Assembly (NCBI RefSeq): GCF_914767665.1
Contig: NC_059504.1
Location: 9,364,501 to 9,428,500 of the forward strand
Length of the DNA: 64,000 nucleotides
Direction of reading: 5' to 3'
Origin: Harmonia axyridis
Lineage: Eukaryota; Arthropoda; Insecta; Coleoptera; Coccinellidae
Shown here: positions 12,801 to 24,750 of the stretch, in pieces
How the letters are laid out: every line of letters begins with the position of its first letter
Numbering within the stretch: position 1 is the stretch's first letter
Position numbers and translations under genes: made by a program
Notes under the pieces: generated by a model
The model's database searches: none
What the model was told of the DNA's origin: nothing
What the model saw: only the letters and a program-made list of their open reading frames with translations

Positions 12801-14018
12801 ATCTACCTCGATTAAATCTGGTCACTAGAAGTTGGAAGAGTTTGGGATAATTTCATTAATCCTGCATGAGTCTCTGGAGGTATTCTCATATTCCTAGAGA
12901 AGTTATTTCCCAGGTGGGAAGAAATACGTTCTTTTTTTCAATGCACAATATAAATAATACCAACACAACGAAGATAAATTTTTTCCTAAATTTTCTGACA
13001 CTTCATTCAAATAAGATGTTATGAATAACATGTCCCGACAAAATTCATAAAAAATTTCCGCGTCCCTCTATCTTCCTCAGAATACTTGTTAACTCCTGCC
13101 TTCTCTCCAGTCCCTCAGTATTCATAAAACACAGCTTGTGGAAAATTGCTCTTCTAGGAGATGAATCGCTGTAACTTTCACGTTATAAGAAACAATATTC
13201 AGCAAGGTTCAACTTGGGCGCCAGCCTGGTATTTCCCTTCTCCGAATTCCTTTTTTTTTTGGGAATCAAGGATATTTCCATTCGAATCCGTGTTTTAATA
13301 GAGCTATTTTGCCCATTTCAACGAATGTAATCTGTTGTAATCATCCTTTCTTTCGCAATTACAATGCTTAATTCACTACAACTTTTAATTGAGTTCATGA
13401 TCTCAACCCCATATTTTAATTCGATTGTTTACGTTCGAGACCTTCTCGGATTCGTGATTGTATGGGTGCCGTCCAGAAAAGTGGATTAAATAATATCGCA
13501 GATTAAAGACAGATTTTTTCAGCCGTTTTCAGGAGCACATGCCTCTAATTTTCGAATTTTGAGCAGTTGATGGTCTCAAACGATAAGAGAGTCGAATTCA
13601 ATGGTGTTTGTCCGTCCGTAACCACGATAACTCTTGAACGAAATCTGAAAATTTCGAAGTAAATTGGGTTCTCAATACGCGGCTAGGTTAGGGAACGGGC
13701 AAAATCCTTCTAGAGGTTCTTTGAATACGGTAGCATGAAATTCAGTTACCATTTGTGAGTACAAAAAATCGTAGTTTACTCAGAGCTGAATATGAATAGA
13801 AATTTCATTTTATTTTGCAAAAATAATTAATCAAAAATGTTTCTATAGGAGTCAACGAAAGACTTGAGTCGACGAAAAGTTCAGCTGTGAAAATGGGACT
13901 GGAAAATCACTGGAGCTACACTCTCGTGCTTTCTTCACAATAGCTTTATAGATATATAAATGAATGTAAACATCCGAAAACAATCACAAATAATATCTGA
14001 GCTCTTTTGGAATTCCCC
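9872..14018. other. CadN intron, no gene seen
   Basis: Mostly AT-rich. The stretch at about 10010-10340 is CpG-richer and contains a 61-codon frame without recognisable domain. A TAA microsatellite lies at 11434-11456. Between 13590 and 13700 is a segment with GTCCGTCCGTAACCACGATA that looks like a dispersed repeat, but I cannot define its ends. Nothing else supported. Confidence 0.5.
11434..11456. repeat. (TAA)n microsatellite
   Basis: Uninterrupted TAATAATAA run of about seven units. Confidence 0.9.
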
Positions 14019-14888
14019 TAGGGATTCATCAAGCCAAGTAGCTTGACATTTTAACCAACTACTAGACTTAAGAATCAAGCTCGTGAAAAATTATATACTT
14101 GAGCTTGACTTGATTTTAGATATTTTTTGCTCGACTTGATATCAAACTATTTGATATTACTTGAGCTTGATATATACGCGTCACACTGCATATATTTCTG
14201 ACTTATTAAGTCAAAAGAGACTAAATAGGGGGATTCCTCGAGCGCCGAGAGACTGAAGCATTCGCCGGTGTGACTTTCTTAGTAGTTTTCTCACATTTCT
14301 ATGAAATATATTGGTAGGTTTTGGTAGTTTCATAAATATCTTTCTAAACTTGGCCAAAATGACCAAGGATTTTTTATCAATGCCAGCATCTTCAGTTCCA
14401 TCTGAAAGACAATTTTCCAGAGCTGCTCTTACAGTTACAATAATCCGCAATAGGTTAGGTTAGGTTAGGTTAAATTGAAAGACAATTTTCCAGAGCTGCT
14501 CTTACAGTTACAATAATCCGCAATAGGTTAGGCGACAAATCTATAAGATGCCTCATGTGTCTTAGATCCTTAATGAAAAACTATCAAATCAAACAAAGTC
14601 TGGAGGTTTCTCAATATCAAGAAACTTTATTTTGTTATTATATTTCGTTTTGTTATGATTTATAGTGATTTAATTCATGTTTTTATTCCAAAAAAGTTGA
14701 TATTTTCGGTTTTTTCATACATTGAGTTTAATAAATCATTTTTTTATTGATTTGACACAACCTACAAAAAAAAACATATAAAAATCAAATAGCTTGATAT
14801 GATTCAAGTACTTGATAAATAAATACATGACTTGACTTGAGATTGAAAAACTACTAGCTTGAAAATCAAGCCAAGCCGTGAATCCCTA
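14019..14888 (+). mobile_element. hAT family copy A, keeps transposase C-terminal domain
   Basis: Ends are TAGGGATTCA and TGAATCCCTA, with subterminal runs of CAAG and CTTG words such as AAGCCAAGTAGCTTGA. Flanks AATTCCCC and ACTACCCC match at 6 of 8 positions, a decayed 8-bp hAT duplication. The plus strand encodes NLAKMTKDFLSMPASSVPSE then RQFSRAALTV, the hAT C-terminal dimerisation motif. The rest of the transposase is missing, so the copy is non-autonomous. An internal duplication with TTAGG repeats sits at 14403-14532. Sister copies are at 22093-23283 and 47134-47955. Confidence 0.85.
14403..14532. repeat. 73-bp tandem duplication joined by (TTAGG)n
   Basis: TGAAAGACAATTTTCCAGAG begins at 14403 and again at 14476, each unit ending in CCGCAATAGGTTAGG. 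Between the units the motif extends as GGTTAGGTTAGGTTAGGTTA (about four TTAGG). Copy C of the same family has no such duplication, so it arose after insertion or in this lineage. Confidence 0.9.
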
Positions 14889-16049
14889 ACTACCCCCGAA
14901 AAATTCAAAAATACGCATTTGTGCAAGATGAAAATTTAGCATTTAGATATAAAATACTATTCAAACTTCATGCATAAACTTATGTCGATTATTTCTAAAG
15001 AATAATTGAAAATTCAAGACAAATTTTGGAAAAAAAAAACTAAATATTTCAATGATAACATATCCAACCGAGTTTCAGTTGAAACTAAAGATTTGAAAAA
15101 AAAAATTGTGCTCAACTTCTTCATTTGGAATTGACCTACAAGCAACGCCTTCTTCACTTCAATTCGCAAAATCGTTAAAACCCAAATTAATGATGTAAAT
15201 TGCAGTTTCAGTAAGTCAAACGCTCCATCAAAAATACTTTTCGGAATGATTTTCTATTCGCCCCACGCCTGCCTTCTAATTTCGGCTGTTCTGAACGAAT
15301 CGATAGTAACTGAATCCCCCGATTTGCATATTATATATCGGAACACTCATTAGGATTTTGCCCGGCGCTTTGATACCATAAATTCTGTTATAACGTCATT
15401 TAACGCCTTTTTTCTCGTTTGACGTTGAATGCTAACTGTTGCGAAGTTTCAAGTGGATCGATGAACACGTTTAGTATTAGAGGAATTAATTATTCCATAA
15501 AGACCTTGGTGAAGCATCCTTAACGAGCTGATCCGGAACGAGAAAAGTCCTTTGCATTAAACTGAAATGAAGAAAGAAATTAAAATTGGGTGAAAATGAG
15601 TAAAGTACTTACTAGAGGTCCAGAGATTTTGTCCGTTCGTTCATTCACTATCCTTTTCCACTATTATGGTCCAAACATGAGTATGAATGAACGAGCGTCC
15701 AAGAGCTCATAACTTCACGTCAGTGCTTCTATCTCATTTTGAATAATCACTTATTCAAAATGTGATAAATCTGAAGATGAACATGATATATACATATATA
15801 TTGTTTTGAGAGAGAGCAATACAAAAATCATCAACTTCCAACAACAAAGCATGTATAGATATAATTTCAGTATTAGCAGAGGAAATGTAAACGGGGCTTC
15901 ATACATTTCAACGTACGATACATGAGCAAAGACAAAAACCTCAGCGAAAACTCTGTCTCCCCGTAACTAGTATACGTTTACAGAATAAGCTGACATATTT
16001 ATATTGAAGAGCTTCCTCTCCTTCCAAAACAAAGTCTTCTCCATCTCTT
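14889..16049. other. CadN intron, no gene seen
   Basis: AT-rich, no recognisable coding or repeat feature. Confidence 0.5.
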
Positions 16050-16790
16050 CATCAACGGTTCAGGACTTTATAATTGAATCCTAAAACAAAAAACAGAACC
16101 AGAAAGGAGTACTGAATATTAGTTTCCATTATATTGATTTGAAGTAAGCTATCCATTCTAAAAAAGAATCTGAAACTGAATGGACGAGTATTCACCAAGT
16201 GGTCAATGGTTTCTTCTACACCACACTCACATAGTGGGCTATCCATAGAATGTCATTTGAAGAGCATACTATTGCAATATCCAGTCCTAAGTCGATTTAA
16301 AATACACCAATCTTTGCTGGGAAGATTGAAACCTAGAACTTTCTCTGAAGGATCAACGATAAGACTTTTGTTGAGACAACTCCATTCCGAACACCAAATT
16401 TCCTTGTCCCTTTCATTAGATCGAAGGAAGGTATTAATCCATAAAAGATTGGGTGACTTCAATCTGGCAGTTCTTGTATCTGGGAGGTAAGATACAATTG
16501 GAAATAAGTTCGGGTAAAAATGAATTTTTTTCCAAGATTTCTTGACTGAGACCTGTCTACGAATATGAGGCGGAATTATATTTGATAGCACCGGTAACCA
16601 ATGTAAAGGTGGAGATATAATAGTTCCACTAATAATTCCCATAAAAACGTTAAGCTGTGCATCAATTTTATGAACATGAGCACAATAAAACCAAACAGAA
16701 CAACAGTATTCAGCAGCAGAAAAAACCAAGGCCAAGGCTGCTGTACGAAGAGTGTTGGCATCACCTCATGAAGAACGTGCTAATTTTTGA
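16050..16790 (-). mobile_element. C-terminal part of a non-LTR retrotransposon polyprotein
   Basis: A 160-codon frame (16253-16735, minus) contains SAAEYCCSVWFYCAHVHKID, HWLPVLSNIIPPHIRRQ and KVLGFNLPSKDWCILNRLRTG. The frame continues, after a shift, at 16052-16246 with SPLCECGVEETIDHLV, a CxCG...H zinc-binding tail. This order is the region after the reverse transcriptase in Jockey/CR1-like elements of insects. The upstream part (AALALVFSA) is frameshifted near 16735-16764. The reverse transcriptase and endonuclease are absent, and the last Cys of the zinc tail is not visible. It is antisense to CadN. Exact clade unassigned. Confidence 0.8.
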
Positions 16791-19610
16791 AGGATATTAT
16801 TCCTCGAATTCAATTTCAAACATAAATTTTCCAAGTGACCTTTGGATTAGTGGAAAGAAAAATAACTTTATTATCAATTGAATGGATTTCTGTCGAATAA
16901 CGACCATCAGAATCGAATGAATAGTTTGTTTGATAGTCCATCCCCACTTTACGAGAATTCACGTTGGAATTTCAATTCAAAGTAAAGCACTATGTGAATA
17001 TATAAACCGAGTGGTTTTGATTCATAACTCTAGTAGTGAGCCATTTCAGAGCAATCGAAATGGTCTGATTGTTTGATCCATTTCTGGCAATTCTCTGATT
17101 GAAGGTATTCTCTATAGTTGTTGATGTAATTAAATGCTTAAACCTTCTGTCTAAAACACCTACACATCTGCCCGGTACAGTCCGCCACTCATATCTGATT
17201 GGCTGAATTATATTGATTGCCCTGAACAAATGAGCCTAATGCTAAAATAATTGACAGGCATATTTGTTTTGATAGTGAGCAAAGTTCAAATTCGGGACAT
17301 AACGTATGGATCTTATTTCATTTATTCCACTACTTCCAAAATGAAACTTTTATTGTTGGTTCGGGAGGAAAATTTCAAAATTTTTTTTCCTGTACTGTAA
17401 AATGGAATCGATAGAAAACAGGACTAAGCTTTTATCGGACATTATGAAGTTATTCGCACAAGTGTTAACGTAATCGTTAAAATTAATACTTTTAGAGATC
17501 GAGGTTTTAGTGGCATTCAAATGAAAAATATAAATATAAATCTATGATTCCCGTCGAGAGTGCTTCAGAGGATTTTAACACGATAAATAATCGAATAGAA
17601 TGCTAGAATGTTCAGTAAAAGCGGAAATATCCTGAAATATCGATGGAATGAATATATTTTTCCAGAAAAGTAATGTTGGCGGTTCACAACATTTTGCGTG
17701 TTTGTTAATAATTGTTGAAAAATTTCACCGATTATTTTATAGCAATTCATGTGTTGGAAATTACATAAGATGTTGATATACTTCTCAGATACACTATTTT
17801 ATGTAATTAAATTGAAATATTATACATAAAAATAATCATCAAAGAAATTATTTAAAGCCATTACGATGTTAAATGATGTTTAACAGTGGTACTGCTATAT
17901 ACAATTCCGTTGAGATATCATGCCATTTGAAAACAATTTTTCAACATCTCTTGGAAGAACGTCCTTATTTCATAACCCATTACTATAGACTACTATACAC
18001 TATTATAACCTTAATCCCACCCTGTATTTTCCAATCTATGTTTTTCTTCTGAACGTTATCTTGTTTAGATACGGTCGGATGGTTAAGCACACTGGATGAA
18101 GCGCACAAAATTAAAGAGTATGTCCTTGTTTCTTGATGCAGTAAAAATACAACCGTTCCAGAATATTGATGAACAGAACAGAGGAAAGTAGTTCCCACTG
18201 AACTCTCACGATAATCTCAGATTCTTAGAGTTATCCTAATGGATGCACATTTATTTGAATACAGCTGTATCTTACATTTCAACGTACCTACTCTGAAACA
18301 AAATTGAGATGTTCTATCCAATATCTCCTCTTCAAAATGTAATTACAAACGCAGGAGGCACTCATGAATACAAATTGATCTGCTTTTTCGTAAATGGAAA
18401 TTCGAGAGCAAAATACAGTTGTTCATTCTGTAGAATGATTAATTGGAAACAATTGGTCTTTTGGGCTTGCGACCGAAAAACTCTGGGATTCAATTATATT
18501 CGAGAGGCTACAAATAAAAATCGGCCCTATAGTCGGAAATTTTCAGGATTCTCTTCTTGTTTTTCTGTGATTATTCATTCATCATGTTGCGAACTGTTGA
18601 GTTTTTTCGGTTAGAATCAATTGTTCCTAATTTGGGTGTAAGATTGATGAGGGAAAAATTCATGAAGAATCAAGTAGGAGATGAATAAAAATGTACAATT
18701 TCACTTTTTTTTCCATAATAATACGTTAATAATCTTTTGTGTTAGTTGAACATTTATTGATGTTGTTACATTACAAGAAATTAATTAAAATCAATTTTCT
18801 TCCTGAGAAGCTTATTATGATAATCCAATTATACCGGCATTTACCAAATATTCTTGTCAATAAAAAACTGAACAGATTTTCAGTGATTGAATTGCCATAT
18901 TTGATCAAGGCTGTAATATTATCTATTCGATTTACTTCTACTTATAAATACTGTCAGTTACTCCACCCTCTGGAATTTTAAGGATCTTCCCGATACTTCA
19001 CTTGATTTTCGCATCGTTTCCTATGTCGCTAGTATCAAATTCCGCTTTTGTTTCCATGGTAATCTGAATATTTCACTATTTAGCACCTTAGAGAAGGAGT
19101 GGAAGTTTTTTGCTGTAGTTTTCATGGAAATATTTTATTAAATAAGCGCGAATTACGGAAGAAAAAGGAACTATCGAAAATGTCGAGTCGCCAGAATGAT
19201 CTTGTCAGTGGAATCACCATTATTTTTAGACATCATTCTCCTACTTATGTAGGATCCAGTTATTGTTTCCTGTAAATAATTGAGATGGTCAACCGGATGC
19301 TTGGAGGCCTATTAATTTCTTCAAGTGTCGAGGGCATGACAGTTTCAATGAATTTACTGGGAACGAATTGTTATTGTACATATAATGTAAAAAGGATCTG
19401 TTATTCTTCGGGGTGTCGAAGATATGTCATGGAGTTGTAAATCTTGAAGAGATTTATTGGGAGGTTGAGAAATTTCGAAGACAACACGGTCGTAATAGAT
19501 GTGTAACATCTGTGTATCAGGTTCAAGTCCTTCGAGAATATTCGATTTCCAGGAATCCGCGAAGATCTTTGTGGGCGGTACGGCAAAATTCTTATTGGAC
19601 TAGGGGATAG
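16791..19610. other. CadN intron, no gene seen
   Basis: AT-rich. Frames of 60-101 codons at 16990-17229, 17983-18198, 18309-18614 and 18739-18981 have no recognisable domain. Nothing supported. Confidence 0.5.
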
Positions 19611-20090
19611 TACTTTCCCTAAGGGTGTGGTCAAGCCGAAAGGAGGGAGGTCGATATTCGAGACAGGGCAAGTTCCAATCGGCGGAGAGACAGTTCAAAT
19701 TGAGCCGAAGACGGGTACAGTTCAACTTAAGCCGAAGACGAGTCAAGTTCGGTCGGTCAACTTAAGACGTAAGACGAAAAGACGGTTCGCGGACTAGATT
19801 AAGACGAGTCGCGAACAAGTTAGAGACGAGACGACCGAAAACTTAAAGTACGACGAAGACGTGATAATCGAAGACGTTTCGAGTAATCAACACTCGAGTT
19901 GAAGACGAAATTCAGTACCGTAGTGAGAAACTTGTAATTAGGACGTTATTAGGATTTTTTTTTATACGCATCTCTCGGGAAAAGGATCTTCTCAACACTG
20001 AGTTTGTACTGTATAATTGTGGCTTTGTAAATAGATGTAAATAATTGAAAAGAGTTCAATTATTACAAATCCAACAAAGTCACGGAGAAA
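19611..20090 (+). repeat. AGACG-rich purine segment, possible solo LTR
   Basis: Between about 19640 and 19910 the plus strand has about eleven AGACG words, many as CCGAAGACG or GAAGACGA, in a purine-rich context quite unlike the flanks. It is followed by an AT-rich tail with TTTGTAAATAGATGTAAATA and a small palindrome ATAATTGAAAAGAGTTCAATTAT-like. A GGTGTGG start near 19623 and a CCAACA end near 20078 would fit a TG...CA LTR. No target duplication, primer-binding site or coding part is visible, so the LTR reading is weak. The repeated composition itself is clear. Confidence 0.35.
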
Positions 20091-22092
20091 AAGACGAAAG
20101 GCCAGGTTATCGAATCATACCTATAGACGATCGATTAACCAAGCCTACACTTATATAAAACTTCTCGGGAAATAGTAGAATAGTTCTACCAATTTTGCAG
20201 ATCAATGCTTTTTTGCTACGAACAATTTACTCAATATATTCGTTGCGCTTCATGAAAAATAACAATATCGACAGGAATTATTAATGTATTGATTGCCTCA
20301 ATGCTCACTTGGTTCATACCATTGATTGGTTTGATTAGCCTATGAATTTTTTTATCATATATTCATTTTGATGAATCATTTGGTAAATTTACATTTTTAT
20401 TGGAAGAATTGAACCGAGTACGGAAATTCTCATTTCAGTTTTCATTAAAATTTGTGAATTTTTGATTAGTTTGTGTAATATATGTTTTTTAATTGCCTAC
20501 GATTGAGCGTTTATTGGATATTGTGACTCTGATTGAATATAATATTTCACTCAAAAAGTCCAGGGCGAAAACAATATTTTTCTCAAAAATTTTTTTATTC
20601 CTCTTTGTTTTCAATTATAGTATGTGTATAAAAGAAATTTCATTTTATGAAATTCACCCCATGCGATTTCTGTGGATTATTTTTTCTTTCTATTGACACG
20701 GATGGAAATTGGCGATGGAATAATTGAATCACTCTTGTATCATCCAAAGCGGAATGACTTCAACCGATAGATTGATGCTTGCTGCGACAAGTATACAAAT
20801 AACGCTTGTTTTCAATAACCTGGAAATCGCATGACAATGGCAGTTTATTTCAATCCAATGAATTCCAATCAGAGCATAATTGATTGTTATGGGATGAATT
20901 TCCATTTGGCGAAATTCCCCGATTTTCCTGTTTTTGACGTGAATCGAGCGCATTATCGTTCTTGAAAGGTTTTTATGAGCAATATGACCAATTTTCGTTT
21001 CGGCATGATAGAGCGGATGGGAATTTTCTCCGAGCAATTTGAGCACTCAGTTTTGGAGTGGTAGAATTGAGGAAATTTGTAATCCAATTTTTGTTCGTTC
21101 GTCAGCATTTAAAAAGAAAAACTCGATGGAATTGCAATAAAAGTAGCATCCATCTTATGCATTGAATTCGATAGCCTCTTTAAAGTTTTTATCGAATGAA
21201 TTTAGCAACATATTTTTACTAAATTTGAAACAAGCCCCAATCGAGTGTTTATACGCTATTTTCTCCTTTCTTGTTATAATAATAAGGCTAGGAATCATTG
21301 TTTTGGTGTTTACGCATCTAGGTTTATCGCTAGTCAAATATCATTAAAGCCCGATGGTGAATAGAGCAATAAGGCTGCAAATATTTTCGGGAGTCATTCT
21401 TTCTGTAGGTTTTTTACCACAAAATTGAAAGAAATATTATCGAATAACTTGTACAAAATAGAAATGGTTTATATTAGCTGTTAGAAGTGCACATCACAAT
21501 TATTATTAGGATGTTAAAGTTAAGAACATGGATTGAAGAAAATACCAAACCCTAGCAAACTAGTTATGAAATCGAAAATACATTGGCATCTTGTTTCGCA
21601 ATCAATAAAGCGTCTGTCAAGCGAAGTGTCAAGAATGGTTTTTCTTCCTTATTTCCGAAGAAATTGAATTATAATACTTGTCAAGCGAGAGCTGGTAGAC
21701 CCAGAATATTACGAGAAACTTTCCAGAATATTCGTTAGTCCATTTCGACCTCAACTCTCTTGTTGAAACTTTTGTTGTCGACATTCGGACGTATGTTTTT
21801 TATAGAGCAATATTTCAGCTCTGAGAAGACATAAATCTGTTTTCCTTGAAAAGAAGTATGCTGTTTCGTCAGGGTAGCTGAGCGTGTCCAGAAAAAAACA
21901 TCGGTTTGTCCGACGAAAAGAATTAGCTAGACATTTTTTGCTACGCAGCAGCGGTTAGTTTTTATTAACGATGCTGCTTCAGACAGACATAATTCACCTC
22001 AGACCCAACGAAGAAGTTGATAAAATCGCGAAGACTGTGAACGAAGCGTGGAAAAAAACTGGTTTATCTAATAAACAACAGCGTGGTGTGAT
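20091..22092. other. CadN intron, no gene recognised
   Basis: AT-rich. From about 21500 to 22090 broken plus-strand frames give KASVKRSVKNG, RAGRPRILRETFQ and LRPNEEVDKIAKTVNEAWKK. These look like remnants of coding sequence, perhaps of a transposon, but I cannot name a family. Confidence 0.35.
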
Positions 22093-23283
22093 TAGGGATT
22101 CATCAAGCCAAGTAGCATGACATTTTAACCAACTACTTGATTTGAATATCAAGCAATAAAACAACGATGGATTATTCGATTGACATGAATTTCATTTATC
22201 CGCAAGATAATCTTGTACCATTACATTTTAAATATGATTTCTGGCATATGACCGCCATGGCTGGTTCGGATGTAGTCCAATCTGGACGTCCAATTTTCGA
22301 TTACTTTTTCCAACATTTGTGGCCGTACATCGGCAATAACACGGCGAATATTGTCTTCCAAATGGTCAAGGGTTTGTGGCTTATCCGCATAGACCAATGA
22401 CTTCACATAGCCCCACAGAAAGTAGTCTAGCGGTGTTAAATCACAATATCTTGGAGGCCAATTCACAGATCCAAAACGTGAAATTAGGAGGTCACCAAAC
22501 GTGTCTTTCAATAAATCGATTTTGGCATGAGCTGTGTGACATATTGCGCCGTCTTGTTGGAACCACAGCTCCTGGACATCATGGTTGTTCAATTCAGGAA
22601 TGAAAAAGTTAGTAATCATGGCTCTATACCGATCACCATTGACTGTAACGTTCTAGCCATCATCGTTTTTGAAGAAGTACGGACCAATGATTCCACCAGC
22701 CCATAAAGCGCACCAAACAGTCAGTTCTTCTGGATGTAACGGTTTTCGACATACACTTGAGGATTAGCATCACTCCGAATGCGGCAGTTATGTTTGTTGA
22801 CGTAGCCATTCAACCAGAAGTGCGCTTCATCGCTAAACAAAATGAAATGGACGTAGTGGGCGATACGTATTCCGCACAGAACCATTATTGTCGAAATAAA
22901 ATTGCACTATTTGCAAGCATTGTTCAGGCGTGAGTCTATTCATGATGAATTGCCAAACCAAACTGAGAATAATTCATTTGACAGCTGTTAAATCGGTCGC
23001 CATCTTGAACAGTAATGCCAACTTATATACCTCGAAAAAAAAACCCTATAGTTCTCTCACATTTCTATAAAATCTATTGGTAAATTTTGGTAGTTTCAGA
23101 AATCTATAAGCTGAATCCACATTCAAAATATAGATCTGAAGAACCACTGAAATTAATTAATGTTTTTATTCAATATGAAAAAGACTCGAAATAAGAGAAT
23201 ATTAGTAACAAGACTTGAAGACTTGAAATCAAGTCAAGCTCAAGCCAAGTAGCTTGAAAATCAAGCCAAGCCGTGAATCCCTA
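22093..23283 (+). mobile_element. hAT family copy B, interrupted by a rosa mariner
   Basis: Ends TAGGGATTCA and TGAATCCCTA match copy A. Flanks GGTGTGAT and ACTGTGAT share the last six bases, a decayed 8-bp duplication. The left end aligns with copy A to about 22153 and hAT sequence resumes at about 23050 with TCTCACATTTCTATAAAATC. About 200 bp present in copy A are missing between those points, and the C-terminal transposase motif is also deleted. The rosa element fills the gap, so it inserted later or replaced that part. Orientation is set by alignment with copy A. Confidence 0.85.
22155..23046 (-). mobile_element. Rosa-type mariner (DD41D), internally deleted, nested in hAT
   Basis: Minus-strand transposase relic. 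A 132-codon frame (22221-22619) holds WFQQDGAICHTA with the second catalytic Asp, then CDLTPLDYFLWGYVKSLVYA with the third. Forty-one residues separate them, which defines the DD41D rosa group. Upstream, FSDEAHFWLNGYV carries the first Asp, and MNRLTPEQCLQIVQFYFDNN is the N-terminal helix-turn-helix start near 22900-22950. The N-terminal piece joins directly to the core, so the rest of the DNA-binding domain is deleted, and stops or shifts break the frame near 22650-22760. Outer ends are only approximate. A second copy is at 25923-26450. Confidence 0.85.
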
Positions 23284-24181
23284 ACTGTGATTGATAAGGG
23301 CCAATTATTTGAGAACGGTCGATTTTCGGAAAACTCATTATTGGCCCATCTCTAGTCGAATAATAATCCAGCTCAGAGCTGCAGCAAAATAGGACGGTGT
23401 ACCCTGGAAATCTAATCACGCTCTATGAATTAAGCCTGAACTACATCTGTAATGGCTCGACTCAATTTGTCCGATATCCCAGGGTTGGTTCGAAGTAGCT
23501 GTAATTTTTCCCTTTCCGAACAGAATCCGCTTGAACGTGTTCGAATATCGAGTTGAAATTTTGCTCTTGTAGTAGATATAGAGTACACCAGGGAATTGGT
23601 CATGTTTTGCTTATTTAGCAATCTCATAGATAATTTCTCATCTATATGAGGATTTCGATTTTATTGGTAAACCAAATTGGACACCGAAACAATTCGAGGT
23701 TTGCGACTTTAGTCGCTGTGTATCATTTCTCCCATATCGAACATAGAAATTTTGGTGTCTGAAATTTCCGAAAAACCTATTCCAATTTTTTAAATCAAAC
23801 TGAACGATTGTTTGTGGGATTGTTTGTCCTTATTTCAAAAACATAATACGACAAATCGTCAGAAAATCATGAAAGAATATTTTGAAAGGTACAGAAAGTT
23901 TTCTGATTTCTTCCGGGATGAGAAATATGTTACAAATTGAATTTTTAGTCTCTTCTAACAACTTTGGTGTTAGGTCTGGAGTCTGTGGTCGCAAATACTC
24001 ACAACAGCTTTAATTCCAACAATGTTTATACGATTTTGATGAATTTTAGTGTAGATCTCCTTTGGGTAAATGGTTCCAGACCCATTCGACACTTTGATGA
24101 CGAATTTGGTCCCAAATTCAATTAAATAATATTTTAATAACCTAGAATCTTGAAATTTCCAGGTAGGTTCACATTATAAAG
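23284..24181. other. CadN intron, no gene seen
   Basis: AT-rich, with no recognisable coding, RNA or repeat feature. Confidence 0.5.
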
Positions 24182-24750
24182 TAATAAACTTAGATAGAGA
24201 GAGTATACTCAATTTTTACATGTCCCCAACATGGTAAGATTGCGGGATTGTGATATATTTTAAATCCACAATTTCACTATATCATTATAAATTTATATTA
24301 TATTGAATGAAATATATTTATTTGAGTGATTCCCAATTAAATATGCAAATTTGAATACTTAGAATCCAATATTTTTCCTAATTTTCGAATTTATATTATG
24401 CAGAATACATATTATTTTCTGTATCTACCTGCTGAAATCAAGGTTTGGCAACTTTTGCTCTCCTAGTGTCATCGGTTGTTTCACGTCGCTTGGCGCGCTT
24501 GGAGTTTGTTTTCTGAATTTCTGATATATTTAGGCATTCATCTGAATGTATTATTAGTTAATATGGAACGTTGATTCACTATGGGACATAAGAAGTGCGT
24601 TCTTTGTGGAGAAACTCGCGAATTGAGTGAAATATCGTATCACTGATATGTTTTCATTTCCGCGCGCTTCATGTCAAATTAGATAGTTCATGTTCGGAAC
24701 AAAATTTGCTCATTGAAAATGACATAATGCTCCTTTTATCTATGTTTATT
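24182..24750 (+). mobile_element. TIR element with THAP-like zinc motif, copy 2
   Basis: Ends TAATAAACTTAGATAGAGAG and CTTTTATCTATGTTTATT form a slightly more diverged inverted repeat than copy 1. An ATG at 24581 opens MGHKKCVLCGETRELSEISY then His and TGA. The 66-base frame is nearly identical to copy 1, while surrounding non-coding sequence has many changes; the shared TGA means the fragment was already truncated in the common ancestor. TTGGCGCGCTTG and TTTCATTTCCGCGCGCTTC flank the motif in both copies. Confidence 0.7.

Noticed and set aside
13590..13700. Segment with GTCCGTCCGTAACCACGATA suspected as a dispersed insect repeat
   Set aside because: No second copy in the window and no ends; cannot be supported from this sequence alone.
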